DNA of 64,000 bases from Flavobacterium sp. (GTDB lineage Bacteria > Bacteroidota > Bacteroidia > Flavobacteriales > Flavobacteriaceae): NCBI RefSeq assembly GCF_027531705.1, contig NZ_JAPZSP010000004.1:186001-250000 (forward strand). Direction: 5' to 3'. Positions 31,470 to 41,249 of this stretch are shown here, one piece after another. The notes under the pieces were generated by a model, which saw nothing but the letters and a program-made list of their open reading frames with translations, was not told where the DNA came from and searched no databases. The position numbers and the translations under genes are program-made. Each line of letters opens with the position of its first letter. Positions within the stretch are counted from its first letter, which is position 1.

Positions 31470-33404
31470 TTATTTTTTTATGAATTTTTTAAGAACCAAA
31501 CCTTCAGAAGTTGTAATTTTTAAAGAATAAACTCCAGTTGATAATGAGTTTACATCAATAATTGCCGACTTACTTTCAAAGACATTTTGTCCTAAAGCAT
31601 TATAAACAACTACTGCTTCTAAACTAACATTTGAAGGAATTTGAATATTCAGTTCCGTTGAGGCTGGATTAGGATAAATACTAACTTTACTATCAAGTTC
31701 AAAAGATTCATTAGCAAGAACTGCAGTACTGTTTTTAGAAATAATATCTTTCTTAGGATTAAAGACAACTCCTGTCACATTAAAAGGTACACTAACTTGA
31801 AAGTTTTCACCATTTACTGTGTTATTCAAAATATAATCTTGTTGTTGCCCACCAGAACCAGTAAGTCTCACGGGAACTTGTCCTTCAAAATAACTTACCG
31901 ATGGATGTGATTGAGTTTGATTAACAATAATAGTTGCCATTCCAGGAGAACTATTTCCCGCTTGAATAGCATATATTGGATAACCTTGTCCATAAACCCA
32001 ATCATTAAAAAACTCCGTCAAATCCAATCCTGATACTGCTTCTAGGTGCTCTTTTAAATCTGGTGTAACAGCATAATTGTAAGCTAAATCAACATCGGTT
32101 AGATAATTTCTTAAGGCTTGTAGAAAATTTGTTGTGCCTAGTTTTAATCTTAACATATTTACAACCATCGCTCCTTTATTATAGGAAAGCCTTCCGCTAA
32201 AGATTCTATTTACATTTGTTTGATCAGATACTGGTACATAAACAGAGCCTCCAGTCTGCGAAGTAATACTATTTATTTTAGTGTTTTTATCAGAAATAAA
32301 AGCAGCTTCACCATCAAGATGCTCTATAACCATAGTAGCTAAGTAAGTAGCAAAACCTTCGTTTAACCAAATATCTTTCCAATCTCCACATGTAACTTTA
32401 TCACCAAACCATTGGTGTGCCATTTCGTGCGCAATCAATCCTCTATCAAATCCGCCCATAAAAGAAACCGTTGTATGTTCCATTCCTCCGCCCCAACCAA
32501 ATTGGGCGTGACCATATTTTTCTGCTCTAAAAGGATATGGCACAAAAGTTGCTTCAAAAAAGTTCATTATAGCTGGCGTTACTGATAAATCTGCCTGACT
32601 AGCCGAAGCTGCTTCAGGATATAAATAATTTACAATAGGGAAAAATGGACTTGCAATAGTTCCTAATCCTGCCTGTTGGTTGTAGATAGAATAGTTTGTT
32701 ACTGCAATTGCTATCAAATAGGCTGGAATTGGATAATTATGTTGAAAATGAGTTGTTGAAGTACCATCACCGTTATTTACTTTAGCTTGTTGCATTCCGT
32801 TTGAAACAGCAACTAATGCCGTTGGAGCAGTAATAAAGACATCAATTGAATTTATTTTATCATTCAAATCTTGTTTACATGGCCACCATTCCATTGCGCC
32901 AAAAGGTTCCGATAGTGTCCACATAACTGGTTGACCTGCATGTGTTGTTACCTCAAATGAACCAAAACCTGAAGATGGTGGAGCACCTTCATAAGTAATT
33001 TCAACTGTAGCCGAAGTTCCTGTTGCTTGAACTGATGGCAAAGTGATTATCAATTCATTATTAGTATTTTGAGAAAATGTCAAATTTAAATTATTCTTTT
33101 TTACAGAACTTACTGTTAGTTCACTAGATAAGTCAAAAGTTACAGTACTCATATTAGCCAAAGCCGTATAAGTTGAAATTACTTTTCCAGCAATATAATA
33201 ATTTGATGGATCTACTGTAAATTCTAATTTGTGATAGGTCAAATCATAATTTGCTGTGTTTGGGTTAGCAACAAAATTGATGATTTTAGAAGCTGACTTC
33301 ATTTCAATGTTAGCAATTTCTTCAATTTCTTTGTTTGCAATGTCCGTTTGTGCATAAGAAAATACAGAAGTCAAAACTAAAATTAGTAGGTAATATTTTT
33401 TCAT
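31470..33404 (-). CDS. Secreted M1-family metallopeptidase with type IX sorting domain
   Basis: The 644-residue protein has a signal peptide (1-18), an M1 N-terminal beta domain (about 50-250), the zinc motif HEMAHQWFGD (about 325) with the third ligand Glu in WLNEGFATYL, and an MEHTTVSF block. A C-terminal type IX secretion domain (about 570-644; VSIYPNPASTELNIQI, VYNALGQNVFES, LKKFIKK) directs it to the cell surface. It probably trims peptides for nutrition. Confidence 0.93.
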   Translation of the reverse strand: MKKYYLLILVLTSVFSYAQTDIANKEIEEIANIEMKSASKIINFVANPNTANYDLTYHKLEFTVDPSNYYIAGKVISTYTALANMSTVTFDLSSELTVSSVKKNNLNLTFSQNTNNELIITLPSVQATGTSATVEITYEGAPPSSGFGSFEVTTHAGQPVMWTLSEPFGAMEWWPCKQDLNDKINSIDVFITAPTALVAVSNGMQQAKVNNGDGTSTTHFQHNYPIPAYLIAIAVTNYSIYNQQAGLGTIASPFFPIVNYLYPEAASASQADLSVTPAIMNFFEATFVPYPFRAEKYGHAQFGWGGGMEHTTVSFMGGFDRGLIAHEMAHQWFGDKVTCGDWKDIWLNEGFATYLATMVIEHLDGEAAFISDKNTKINSITSQTGGSVYVPVSDQTNVNRIFSGRLSYNKGAMVVNMLRLKLGTTNFLQALRNYLTDVDLAYNYAVTPDLKEHLEAVSGLDLTEFFNDWVYGQGYPIYAIQAGNSSPGMATIIVNQTQSHPSVSYFEGQVPVRLTGSGGQQQDYILNNTVNGENFQVSVPFNVTGVVFNPKKDIISKNSTAVLANESFELDSKVSIYPNPASTELNIQIPSNVSLEAVVVYNALGQNVFESKSAIIDVNSLSTGVYSLKITTSEGLVLKKFIKK

Positions 33405-33550
33405 TTTATGTAATTTTTTGTCAAATATAAAAAATCATCTTCTATTTATATGTTAACTAATTCAGAAAGTGTCATTTTAGTCAATTTTTTAACTAATGTT
33501 TGATTCTTTTTTGTTTTTACTTTTGATGCTCTTTTTACGAATGATTTTCC

Positions 33551-33558
33551 TAAATTTG
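33551..33558 (+). promoter_or_regulatory. -7 promoter motif of serS
   Basis: TAAATTTG matches TAnnTTTG and lies 22 nt before the ATG at 33581. A TTTG occurs 25 nt upstream of it, slightly beyond the usual -33 spacing. Confidence 0.6.
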
Positions 33559-33580
33559 CATTCTTATAAAATTAAAAATC

Positions 33581-34852
33581 ATGTTACAGATAGCATTTAT
33601 TAGAGAAAATCAGGAAAAAGTGATTAAAGCTTTGGCAAAACGAAATATGGATGCCAAATCTATTGTTGATGAAGTAGTGCAGCTAGACGAAAAACGTAGA
33701 GCTACTCAAGTAGAAATGGACAATATTTTATCCGAAACTAATAAATTGTCTAAAGAAATTGGCGATTTGATGAAAAACGGCGAAAAGCAAAAAGCCGAAA
33801 TTTTGAAACAAAAAGTTCTTCTACAAAAAGAAAAAAGCAAAGAATTAGCCGACAAAACAGATGAACTTGCTAAAGAATTAACCGAAAAACTTTATACATT
33901 ACCAAATCTTCCAGCTGACATTGTCCCTGAAGGAAAAACGCCAGAAGATAATTTGAATGTTTTTCAAGCTGGTGAAGTTCCGGTTCTACATGATGGCGCA
34001 TTGCCTCATTGGGAATTGGTAAAAAAATACGATATTATTGATTTTGAATTAGGTGTAAAAATCACTGGTGCTGGTTTTCCTGTTTACAAAGGAAAAGGTG
34101 CAAGATTACAACGTGCCTTAATCAGTTATTTTTTAGATAAAAATACCGATGCAGGTTATTTAGAATACCAAGTGCCACATTTAGTTAATGAAGCTTCAGC
34201 ATATGGAACTGGACAATTGCCAGACAAAGAAGGTCAAATGTACCACGATGCAACAGATGATTTATATTTAATTCCAACTGCCGAAGTTCCAGTTACTAAT
34301 ATTTTTAGAGATGTGATTTTGAATCCGAATGATTTGCCTATAAAATGTACTGGCTACACGCCATGTTTCCGAAGAGAAGCTGGCTCTTATGGCGCTCATG
34401 TTAGAGGTTTGAATCGTTTACACCAGTTTGATAAAGTAGAAATTGTACGTGTTGAGCATCCTGATAACTCATACAAAGCTTTAGACGAAATGGTGGAACA
34501 TGTAAAAACCATTTTGGACGAACTAAAATTACCATACCGAATATTACGCCTTTGTGGTGGCGATATGGGATTTGCTTCGGCATTGACTTACGATTTTGAA
34601 GTATATTCTACAGCGCAAGAACGTTGGTTAGAAATTAGTTCGGTTTCTAACTTTGAAACATTTCAAGCTAATCGTTTAAAATTACGTTTCAAAGATGCTG
34701 ATGGAAAAAACCAATTAGCCCACACATTAAACGGAAGTTCACTAGCATTACCAAGGGTTTTGGCTGGAATTTTAGAAAATTACCAAACAGCTGATGGAAT
34801 CGTAATTCCTGAAGTACTTCGCCCTTATTGTGGATTTGACATCATTAACTAA
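33581..34852 (+). CDS. serS: Serine--tRNA ligase
   Basis: The 423-residue class II synthetase starts MLQIAFIRENQEKVIKALAK and has the long tRNA-binding coiled coil (about 25-105). Class II motif 2 is CFRREAGSYGAHVRGLNRLH (about 263-282). Motif 3 lies near LNGSSLALPRVLAGILENYQ. Length is normal for the family. It charges tRNA-Ser and tRNA-Sec type substrates. It stands 78 nt upstream of a TPR gene on the same strand and may share its promoter. Confidence 0.96.
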   Translation: MLQIAFIRENQEKVIKALAKRNMDAKSIVDEVVQLDEKRRATQVEMDNILSETNKLSKEIGDLMKNGEKQKAEILKQKVLLQKEKSKELADKTDELAKELTEKLYTLPNLPADIVPEGKTPEDNLNVFQAGEVPVLHDGALPHWELVKKYDIIDFELGVKITGAGFPVYKGKGARLQRALISYFLDKNTDAGYLEYQVPHLVNEASAYGTGQLPDKEGQMYHDATDDLYLIPTAEVPVTNIFRDVILNPNDLPIKCTGYTPCFRREAGSYGAHVRGLNRLHQFDKVEIVRVEHPDNSYKALDEMVEHVKTILDELKLPYRILRLCGGDMGFASALTYDFEVYSTAQERWLEISSVSNFETFQANRLKLRFKDADGKNQLAHTLNGSSLALPRVLAGILENYQTADGIVIPEVLRPYCGFDIIN

Positions 34853-34930
34853 TAAAGTTAAACTTTTGACTACTATACTATTTTGGCACAAATTGTGTTA
34901 CTTTAGTACATTATTCTTTTAAATTTTGGA

Positions 34931-36706
34931 ATGAAAAAAATTGTCTTTGTTATTCTTTTTCTTTTTTCACTAACTGTTTTTGCTCAAAACGAACAGTTGG
35001 CGCAAAATTATTTTGACCGAGGCGAATTTGAAAAAGCGCTACTTTCTTACCAAGATTTATTGAAAATGCAACCTTCTAATGCTGTGTTTTTTCAAAAAAC
35101 AATTGATTGCCAACAACAGCTTCAACAATATGATGTTGCCGAAAAAGCCATTCAAGAGCGTTTTGCCAAATACAAACAAGCTTCTCTTTTGATAGAATTA
35201 GGATATAATTATCAATTGAAAAAAGAAGATGCTAAAGCCAAAAGTTACTACGAAGAAGCCTTAGATAGAATCAGAAAAAATGCCAATGAAGTTTATAGTA
35301 TAGCCCAAGTTTTTGAAAAAAAATCTTTGATTAACTATGCGCTTCAATCCTATCAATTGGCTTTGGAAAAAGAACCAAAATTCAATTTCAATTTTCAAAT
35401 GGCGTTGCTTTATGGACAATTGGGAAATACCGATATGATGATTACCACTTTTTTGGATGAAGCAGCTGCTAATCCTCAAAATTCTATTATGATTCAAAAT
35501 CAGTTATCGCGTTTTATGATTGAAGATGCCGATGCTAATTTTAATGATGCACTTAGAAAAAACCTGTTACTTCGTTCGCAAAAAGATCAAAATATTTTGT
35601 GGAATCAATATTTGAGTTGGTTTTTTGTAAATCAAAAAGAATATGGAAAAGCTTTTATTCAAGAAAAAGCAATTTACAAACGTAATCCTGAGTCTTTTGG
35701 AAATATCGTAAATCTTGGTCAATTAGCCATTGAAGAAAACGAAGACGAAACAGCCAAAGAGATTTTGACTTTTGTATTAGAAAACACCAAAGATTTGGAT
35801 TTGTTAGTTCAATCGAATACTTATTTGATGGAAATGCGAATAAAGTCAGCTCCAGAAAAAGACTATCCTGTTATTGAAAATGAATTGATTGCGCTTATAA
35901 AAGAATATGAAGTAAGTCCATACACTTTACCATTACAAATTCTTCAAGCACATTTTTTAGCTTTTAATTTAAAAAATCCTGAAACAGCTAAAACCATTCT
36001 GAAAAATGCTTTGGAAATGCCTATTACCAATTACCAAAAGGCAGATATGAAAATGGAACTAGCTGATATTTTACTTTTTGAAGAAAAATTTAATCAAGCT
36101 TTGATATATTATTCACAAATAGAAGAAGATTTAAAAAATGATATTGTTGGTCATGAAGCAAGTTTGAAAGCAGCCAAAACCAGTTATTTTAAAGCAGATT
36201 TTGAATGGGCTTCTAAACAATTTAAAGAACTCAAATCGGCTTCAACACAACTAATTGCCAATGATGCTTTGGAATATTTCTTGCTAATAACTGACAATAC
36301 AGTTGCCGATTCGACTCAAACAGCTTTGAAGAAATTTGCTCGTGCCGATTTTCTTTTATACCAAAACAAAAGACAAGAAGCATTAACAGCTTTTTTAGAT
36401 GTTTTGAAATTAGAAAAAGCGGATGAAATCAAAGCAATTACGTTGTTGCGTTTGGGAAAAATCTACGAAAAGAATGGTGATTTTGTTACCGCTTTAACTC
36501 AATATCAAGAAATAATCGACAAACATAAAGACGAAATTTATACCGATGAAGCTTTGTATTTTTCTGCCGAAATTTACAATAGCCAAGGCAATATAGAAAA
36601 AGCAAAATCGCTTTATGAAAAAGTCATTATGGAACACGAAGACAGTATTTATTATGTTGAAGCAAGAAAAAAATACCGACAGCTTCGTGGTGATACAGCT
36701 TCGTAA
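34931..36706 (+). CDS. Tetratricopeptide-repeat protein, exported
   Basis: The 591-residue protein has a signal peptide (1-18, TVFAQ) and then many TPR-type helical pairs, for example ENYFDRGEFEKALLSYQDLL-like N-terminal units, INYALQSYQLALEKEP, and the C-terminal set ALTQYQEIIDKHKDEIYTDE and AKSLYEKVIMEHEDSIYYVE. It should be a periplasmic scaffold. In flavobacteria this gene commonly follows serS. No catalytic motif is visible. Confidence 0.85.
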   Translation: MKKIVFVILFLFSLTVFAQNEQLAQNYFDRGEFEKALLSYQDLLKMQPSNAVFFQKTIDCQQQLQQYDVAEKAIQERFAKYKQASLLIELGYNYQLKKEDAKAKSYYEEALDRIRKNANEVYSIAQVFEKKSLINYALQSYQLALEKEPKFNFNFQMALLYGQLGNTDMMITTFLDEAAANPQNSIMIQNQLSRFMIEDADANFNDALRKNLLLRSQKDQNILWNQYLSWFFVNQKEYGKAFIQEKAIYKRNPESFGNIVNLGQLAIEENEDETAKEILTFVLENTKDLDLLVQSNTYLMEMRIKSAPEKDYPVIENELIALIKEYEVSPYTLPLQILQAHFLAFNLKNPETAKTILKNALEMPITNYQKADMKMELADILLFEEKFNQALIYYSQIEEDLKNDIVGHEASLKAAKTSYFKADFEWASKQFKELKSASTQLIANDALEYFLLITDNTVADSTQTALKKFARADFLLYQNKRQEALTAFLDVLKLEKADEIKAITLLRLGKIYEKNGDFVTALTQYQEIIDKHKDEIYTDEALYFSAEIYNSQGNIEKAKSLYEKVIMEHEDSIYYVEARKKYRQLRGDTAS

Positions 36707-36738
36707 ATTCCAATATAAAAGTACCAAACTCCAAGATT

Positions 36739-37050
36739 ATGATTTATTATAATGTAACTATAAATATTCACGAAAGTGTGCATGACCAATGGCTTGATTG
36801 GATGCAAAACAAACATATAAAGGATGTTATTGCAACAGGTAAATTTTCATCAGCTCGAATGGTAAAAGTTCTTGTTGAAGAAGAAATGGGCGGCTTGACT
36901 TATGCTATTCAATATACAACCGATAGCAAAGAAACTTTACAGCGTTATTATAACGAAGATGCTCCAAGACTTCGTGAAGAAGGCGCAAAACTTTTTGGCG
37001 ATAAAATGCTTGCTTTCAGAACCGAATTAGAATTGGTTAGCGAACATTAA
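36739..37050 (+). CDS. DUF4286-family protein
   Basis: The 103-residue protein has the DUF4286 pattern YYNVTINIHESVHDQWLDWM (about 3-22), then HIKDVIATGKFSSARM and YAIQYTTDSKETLQRYYNED. The fold is probably a ferredoxin-like dimer related to heme-degrading or polyketide-cyclase-type families; function is unknown. It lies 32 nt after the TPR gene, and its stop overlaps that of the convergent ammonium transporter by 4 nt. Confidence 0.88.
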   Translation: MIYYNVTINIHESVHDQWLDWMQNKHIKDVIATGKFSSARMVKVLVEEEMGGLTYAIQYTTDSKETLQRYYNEDAPRLREEGAKLFGDKMLAFRTELELVSEH

Positions 37051-38381
37051 AATTGTTCGTTGTGTTGCGATAAATCCAATCCCATATCTTCGGCGTCTGA
37101 CGAAACTCTTAATGGAATTATTGCATTGGTAAGTTTAAATAATAAATAAGCACCGCCAAAAGTAAAAATCGAAACCAAAACTAACGCCATCATGTGATGT
37201 GCAAAAACATTCCAACCGCCGTGTAGCAAACTAGCATTTTCTCCTTGCGCAAAAATGGCAGTTAGAATCATTCCCATTATGCCGCCAACTCCGTGGCAAG
37301 CGAAGACGTCTAGTGTGTCGTCGAATTGTTTTAATTTTTCCCAATAAACCATTTTGTTTGAAACTATTGCGCCAATAAATCCAAAGAAAATACTTTGTGG
37401 AATTGTTACAAATCCTGCTGATGGAGTAATTACTACTAATCCAACAACGGCACCAATACAAGCACCAAGTGCTGATACTTTTCTTCCGTTTAAGCGATCA
37501 TAAAAAATCCAAGTTATCATAGCAGATGCTGATGCGATTGTTGTTGTTGCAAAAGCCATCGCTGCTGTAGCATTTGCCGCCAAAGCTGAACCTGCGTTAA
37601 AGCCAAACCATCCAAACCACAACAATCCCGTTCCTAAAAGTACAAACGGAATATTGGTTGGAATATGTTGGTTGTTTTTTCTTTTGCCTAAAACCAAAAC
37701 GCCTGCCAAAGCAGCAAAACCAGCACTCATGTGAACAACAGTTCCGCCTGCAAAATCTTTGACACCAAAATAGCCTAACAACAAACCATTAGGATGCCAG
37801 ATCATGTGACATAATGGTGTGTAAATGAAAAGTGTAAACAAACAAATAAACAATAAAAATGAAATAAAACGGATTCTTTCGGCTAAAGCTCCAGTGATAA
37901 TTGCTGGTGTTATTACCGCAAATTTCATTTGGAAAAGTGCGAAAAGTATAAAAGGAATTGTAGTTCCCAAAGTTTTGTGAGGAAGCGCCTCAACCTGATT
38001 GAAAAAAGTAAAATCGAAAGGATTTCCAATAATTCCGTAATAAGTTCCATCGATTGAAAAACCTATTGGGCTTCCAAAGGACAAACTAAATCCTACTACA
38101 ACCCAAAGCAAACTTATAACGCCAAGGCAAATAAAACTTTTTAGCATGGTTGATATAACATTTTTCTTGCCAACCATTCCGCCATAGAAAAAAGAAAGTC
38201 CTGGTGTCATTAGCAATACCAAGCATGAAGCTGTTAAAAGCCAAGCTACATCGGAGAAATTTATGGCACTTGTTTCGTTAAAAGAATCGGTTGCTGGTTC
38301 TTGGTGTTCCCAAAACAATCCAGTTATTGAAATTATAGCAATAATTGCAAAAGAAACTATCCATCTTTTTTCTATTTTCAT
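37047..38381 (-). CDS. amt: Ammonium transporter
   Basis: The 444-residue protein has about eleven or twelve membrane segments. Family motifs are GLSFFYGGMVGKKNVISTML (about 59-78), DFAGGTVVHMSAGFAALAG with the first pore His, and DTLDVFACHGVGGIMGMIL with the second His. An N-terminal helix precedes the Amt core, as is common in Bacteroidota. It conducts ammonium or ammonia inward. No GlnK (P-II) gene is next to it in this window. Confidence 0.93.
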   Translation of the reverse strand: MKIEKRWIVSFAIIAIISITGLFWEHQEPATDSFNETSAINFSDVAWLLTASCLVLLMTPGLSFFYGGMVGKKNVISTMLKSFICLGVISLLWVVVGFSLSFGSPIGFSIDGTYYGIIGNPFDFTFFNQVEALPHKTLGTTIPFILFALFQMKFAVITPAIITGALAERIRFISFLLFICLFTLFIYTPLCHMIWHPNGLLLGYFGVKDFAGGTVVHMSAGFAALAGVLVLGKRKNNQHIPTNIPFVLLGTGLLWFGWFGFNAGSALAANATAAMAFATTTIASASAMITWIFYDRLNGRKVSALGACIGAVVGLVVITPSAGFVTIPQSIFFGFIGAIVSNKMVYWEKLKQFDDTLDVFACHGVGGIMGMILTAIFAQGENASLLHGGWNVFAHHMMALVLVSIFTFGGAYLLFKLTNAIIPLRVSSDAEDMGLDLSQHNEQF

Positions 38382-38457
38382 GACATACCCTGTTTTTTAT
38401 AGGGTAAAATTATAATTTTTTATATAAAAATAGATTTGATAACTTAAAATAATGAGG

Positions 38458-38529
38458 CCTGTGTTTAATTTTTGTATTTATTTTAAATTATAGATGTAAT
38501 TTTTAAAATAAACATAAAATAAATACAGG
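38458..38529. repeat. Large AT-rich imperfect palindrome upstream of amt
   Basis: Two arms of about 26-29 nt (from CCTGTGTTTA at 38458 to TAAATACAGG ending 38529) can pair around a loop of about 13 nt. On the plus strand the hairpin is followed by TTTTTTG. No plus-strand gene ends here, so it may be an operator or leader structure of amt rather than a terminator. Confidence 0.5.
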
Positions 38530-38548
38530 TTTTTTGTTTTATGGCATA

Positions 38549-38598
38549 AAAAAACCACAAAGCCCAAAAGATAAACTCTTTCTAACTTTGTGATTCAC
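38549..38598 (-). terminator. Probable terminator after the cytochrome c gene
   Basis: AATCACAAAG pairs with CTTTGTGGTT around a 25- to 30-nt loop and runs into seven T residues on the minus strand. It begins 20 nt after the stop at 38618. Confidence 0.65.
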
Positions 38599-38617
38599 AA
38601 AATAGAAACATGAAAAA

Positions 38618-39028
38618 TTATTTTCCTTCGCTAAGGATATATTCTTCTAATGATTGACGTTCTTCGTCGGTCATTGCTTTTGTTATTGCAAAATTGGCTT
38701 TCATTACCTCAAATTGAGTTGGGTCAACGATTGGTTGTTCGTCACCTTTTAGGAAAGTTGCTATACTTGCATTTTTTTCTTTGTAAATTTTGGCAATGTC
38801 TTGAATGCTTGGTCCAACTAATTTAACATCTGGTTTATGACAAGTTGCACAAGTTCCTTTTCCGGCAAAAAGTTCAGCTCCTTTTTCAGCTAATGGAAAT
38901 GCTGGTGCTTCGGTTGTTGTTTTTTCATCAGAAGCTGGGTTACCGAATTTGTCTTCTTTTTTATTTCCGCCACAACTTACTAGAGCTATCACTGTTAGTA
39001 ATGCTAGTGATTTTAGAATTGTTTTCAT
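38618..39028 (-). CDS. Cytochrome c lipoprotein
   Basis: The 136-residue protein has a lipobox (TVIALVSCGGNK, Cys at about 20), a Pro/Glu-rich linker and one class I cytochrome c domain. The heme site is CATCHKPDVKLVGPS (about 60) and the axial Met is probably within FEVMKANF or TKAMTDEE. It should carry electrons at the periplasmic face. It stands between the amt and hemB genes, with an intergenic hairpin element at its 5' side. Confidence 0.88.
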   Translation of the reverse strand: MKTILKSLALLTVIALVSCGGNKKEDKFGNPASDEKTTTEAPAFPLAEKGAELFAGKGTCATCHKPDVKLVGPSIQDIAKIYKEKNASIATFLKGDEQPIVDPTQFEVMKANFAITKAMTDEERQSLEEYILSEGK

Positions 39029-39123
39029 TTTACCTTTTATTAAAACATACTCAAAGGTAATCTCGAAAATTTATAGAATATATGATTTTTATCAGATAAC
39101 AAACATTCAATACAAATGCTATT

Positions 39124-39233
39124 TAGCCCCGATTGAAACGGAAATCAACTCTGTCAAAGTTTTGAACTTTGACAGAGTTATTGAAGAGAAAAGCGGGAAT
39201 ATGGCTTACTGACAAAGCCCGAGCCATTCGCTC
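39124..39233 (-). repeat. Dispersed intergenic hairpin element, copy 1
   Basis: In hemB sense the element reads AGCGAATGGCT, GGGC, TCAG and GCTTT blocks, then a perfect 15-bp hairpin (AACTCTGTCAAAGTT with its complement, 3-nt loop, 39147-39179), and ends in TTTCAATCGGGGCTA. It starts directly after the hemB stop codon. The outer blocks match a second copy at 50813-50908, while the hairpin sequence differs. Confidence 0.75.
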
Positions 39234-40229
39234 CTATTTATTTAAAATAATTGCTGCTTCTTTAGCAAAATAAGTCGAAATTAAGCTCGCTCCAGCACGT
39301 TTGATACACATTAATTGTTCCATCATAATTTTGTCGTGATCTAGCCAACCTCTTTCGGCAGCGGCCTTAATCATGGCATATTCGCCCGAAACGTGGAAAA
39401 CGGTAACGGGAACATTCACTGCATTCTTGACTTCACGAACGATGTCGAGATAAGCGATTCCTGGTTTTACCATAACCATATCGGCGCCTTCTTCTACGTC
39501 CATAAGTGCTTCTTTGATGGCTTCGATGCGGTTAGCATAATCCATTTGGTAGGTTTTTTTGTCCTTTGGAACTTCAACATCGGCTTCTCTTGGTGCGCTG
39601 TCTAAAGCGTCACGAAATGGTCCGTAAAAAGCAGAGGCATATTTAGCAGAATAGCTCATAATTCCCACATTATGGAAACCTGCAGCGTCTAATCCTTGGC
39701 GTAAACGCAAAACGCGTCCGTCCATCATATCGCTTGGCGCTACGAAATCGGCTCCGGCTTGTGCGTGAGAAACGGCCATTTTTACCAAGGCGTCGTTGGT
39801 CGCGTCATTGGCAACATCACCGTTTTCGATAATTCCATCGTGACCGTAAATTGAATATGGATCTAAAGCTACATCTGGCATGACAATCATTTCTGGACAA
39901 GCCAATTTGATTGCTTTGATTGCTCTTTGCATCAATCCGTTTGGATTCCAAGCTTCTTTTCCTGTGTTGTCTTTTAGAGATTCGTCGACTTTTACGTAGA
40001 TGTTTACAGCGCGAATTCCTAATGCAAAAAGTTCTTTAACTTCTTCGACGGTCAAATCGATTGAACGACGGTATATTCCAACCATTGAAGGAATTTCAAC
40101 TTTAACGTTTTCGCCTTCTGCAATGAACATTGGAAACATAAAATCACTTGGACTTAATGTTGTTTCGCGAACTAAAGAACGTATGCTTTCGTTAACACGA
40201 AATCTTCTGCCTCTTTGTAATGGGAACAT
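39234..40229 (-). CDS. hemB: Delta-aminolevulinic acid dehydratase (porphobilinogen synthase)
   Basis: The 331-residue enzyme condenses two 5-aminolevulinate molecules to porphobilinogen. The Schiff-base Lys is in ADMVMVKPGIAYLDIVREV (about 247), the other active Lys in MSYSAKYASAFYGPFRDALD (about 195). The metal region reads MPDVALDPYSIYGHDGI without the Cys-rich zinc triplet, so it is probably a Mg2+-type enzyme. It is the last gene of the leftward heme cluster, and a GTTTAAAAG-type repeat sits in its leader. Confidence 0.96.
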   Translation of the reverse strand: MFPLQRGRRFRVNESIRSLVRETTLSPSDFMFPMFIAEGENVKVEIPSMVGIYRRSIDLTVEEVKELFALGIRAVNIYVKVDESLKDNTGKEAWNPNGLMQRAIKAIKLACPEMIVMPDVALDPYSIYGHDGIIENGDVANDATNDALVKMAVSHAQAGADFVAPSDMMDGRVLRLRQGLDAAGFHNVGIMSYSAKYASAFYGPFRDALDSAPREADVEVPKDKKTYQMDYANRIEAIKEALMDVEEGADMVMVKPGIAYLDIVREVKNAVNVPVTVFHVSGEYAMIKAAAERGWLDHDKIMMEQLMCIKRAGASLISTYFAKEAAIILNK

Positions 40230-40246
40230 GATATGTTGTTTAAAAT

Positions 40247-40276
40247 TGTTTAAAAGTTTAAGGTTTAAAGTTGTTT
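40247..40276 (-). repeat. GTTTAAAAGTTTA-type repeat in the hemB leader
   Basis: Plus-strand TTGTTTAAAAGTTTAAGG-TTTAAAGTTGTTT closely matches the sequence at 42815-42852 before hemE. Both lie within about 20 nt of the start codon of a hem gene. The AT-rich composition raises the chance of coincidence. Confidence 0.5.
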
Positions 40277-40286
40277 TGCTTTTCGC

Positions 40287-41189
40287 TTAAACCCAATCAA
40301 TTGGTTTTTCTAATACTTTAATTAATTTTTCTTCTTCGCTGCCAACTTCTGGATGATGGTCGTAAACCCATTGCACATGTGGTGGCAACGACATTAAAAT
40401 GGATTCAATTCTTCCGTTGGTTTTTAGTCCAAATAATGTGCCTTTGTCGTGTACCAAATTGAATTCTACATAACGACCACGACGGATTTCTTGCCAAGTT
40501 CTTTGTGCTTCGGTATAAGATAAATCTTTTCTTTTTTCTACAATTGGAACATAAGCCTCTAGAAAACTGTTTCCCACTTCGGTTACAAAATTGTACCAAT
40601 CTTCCATTTTCATTTCTTCTGTTTCTTTGCAATAATCGAAGAATAATCCGCCTAGTCCACGAGCTTCATTTCGGTGTGCGTTCCAAAAATAAGCATCACA
40701 TTGTTTTTTATATTTTGGATAAAACTCTGGATTATGTTTATCGCAAGCTGTTTTACAAGTTTGATGAAAATGAATGGCATCTTCTTCAAATAAATAATAA
40801 GGTGTTAAATCTTGTCCACCACCGAACCAACTATTAATTACATTTCCGTTATCATCGTACATTTCAAAATATCTCCAGTTGGCATGAACAGTTGGAACCA
40901 TCGGACTTTTAGGATGAATAACTAAACTCAATCCGCAAGCAAAGAAATCGGCTTCACCAACGTTGAATAGTTTTTGCATCGAATCGGGTAATTTTCCGTG
41001 AACTGCCGAAATATTTACACCGCCTTTTTCTATTACGTTTCCGTTTTCTATAACACGAGTTCGTCCTCCGCCACCTTCTGGTCGTTCCCAAATGTCTTCA
41101 CGGAATTTAGCTTTTCCTTCGACTGCTTCTAATCCGGCAACGATTTGGTCTTGCAGATTTTGTATGTATTGGTAGAATTTATTTTTCAT
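40287..41189 (-). CDS. hemF: Oxygen-dependent coproporphyrinogen III oxidase
   Basis: From MKNKFYQYIQ the protein has 300 residues, the usual length. The start 39 nt further upstream would add an atypical extension. Motifs are EGGGGRTRVIENGNVIEKGG (about 38-57), HPKSPMVPTVHANWRYFEMY, WFGGGQDLTPYYLFEEDA, and the C-terminal RRGRYVEFNLVHDKGTLFGL. It converts coproporphyrinogen III to protoporphyrinogen IX using oxygen. It lies 58 nt upstream of hemB and 60 nt downstream of the GNAT gene. Confidence 0.96.
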   Translation of the reverse strand: MKNKFYQYIQNLQDQIVAGLEAVEGKAKFREDIWERPEGGGGRTRVIENGNVIEKGGVNISAVHGKLPDSMQKLFNVGEADFFACGLSLVIHPKSPMVPTVHANWRYFEMYDDNGNVINSWFGGGQDLTPYYLFEEDAIHFHQTCKTACDKHNPEFYPKYKKQCDAYFWNAHRNEARGLGGLFFDYCKETEEMKMEDWYNFVTEVGNSFLEAYVPIVEKRKDLSYTEAQRTWQEIRRGRYVEFNLVHDKGTLFGLKTNGRIESILMSLPPHVQWVYDHHPEVGSEEEKLIKVLEKPIDWV

Positions 41190-41249
41190 TTTTTTAAGCT
41201 TAAAGCTAATAGCGTTTTGCCGCTTCACGACTGTTGTGCGTAGTTCTTG

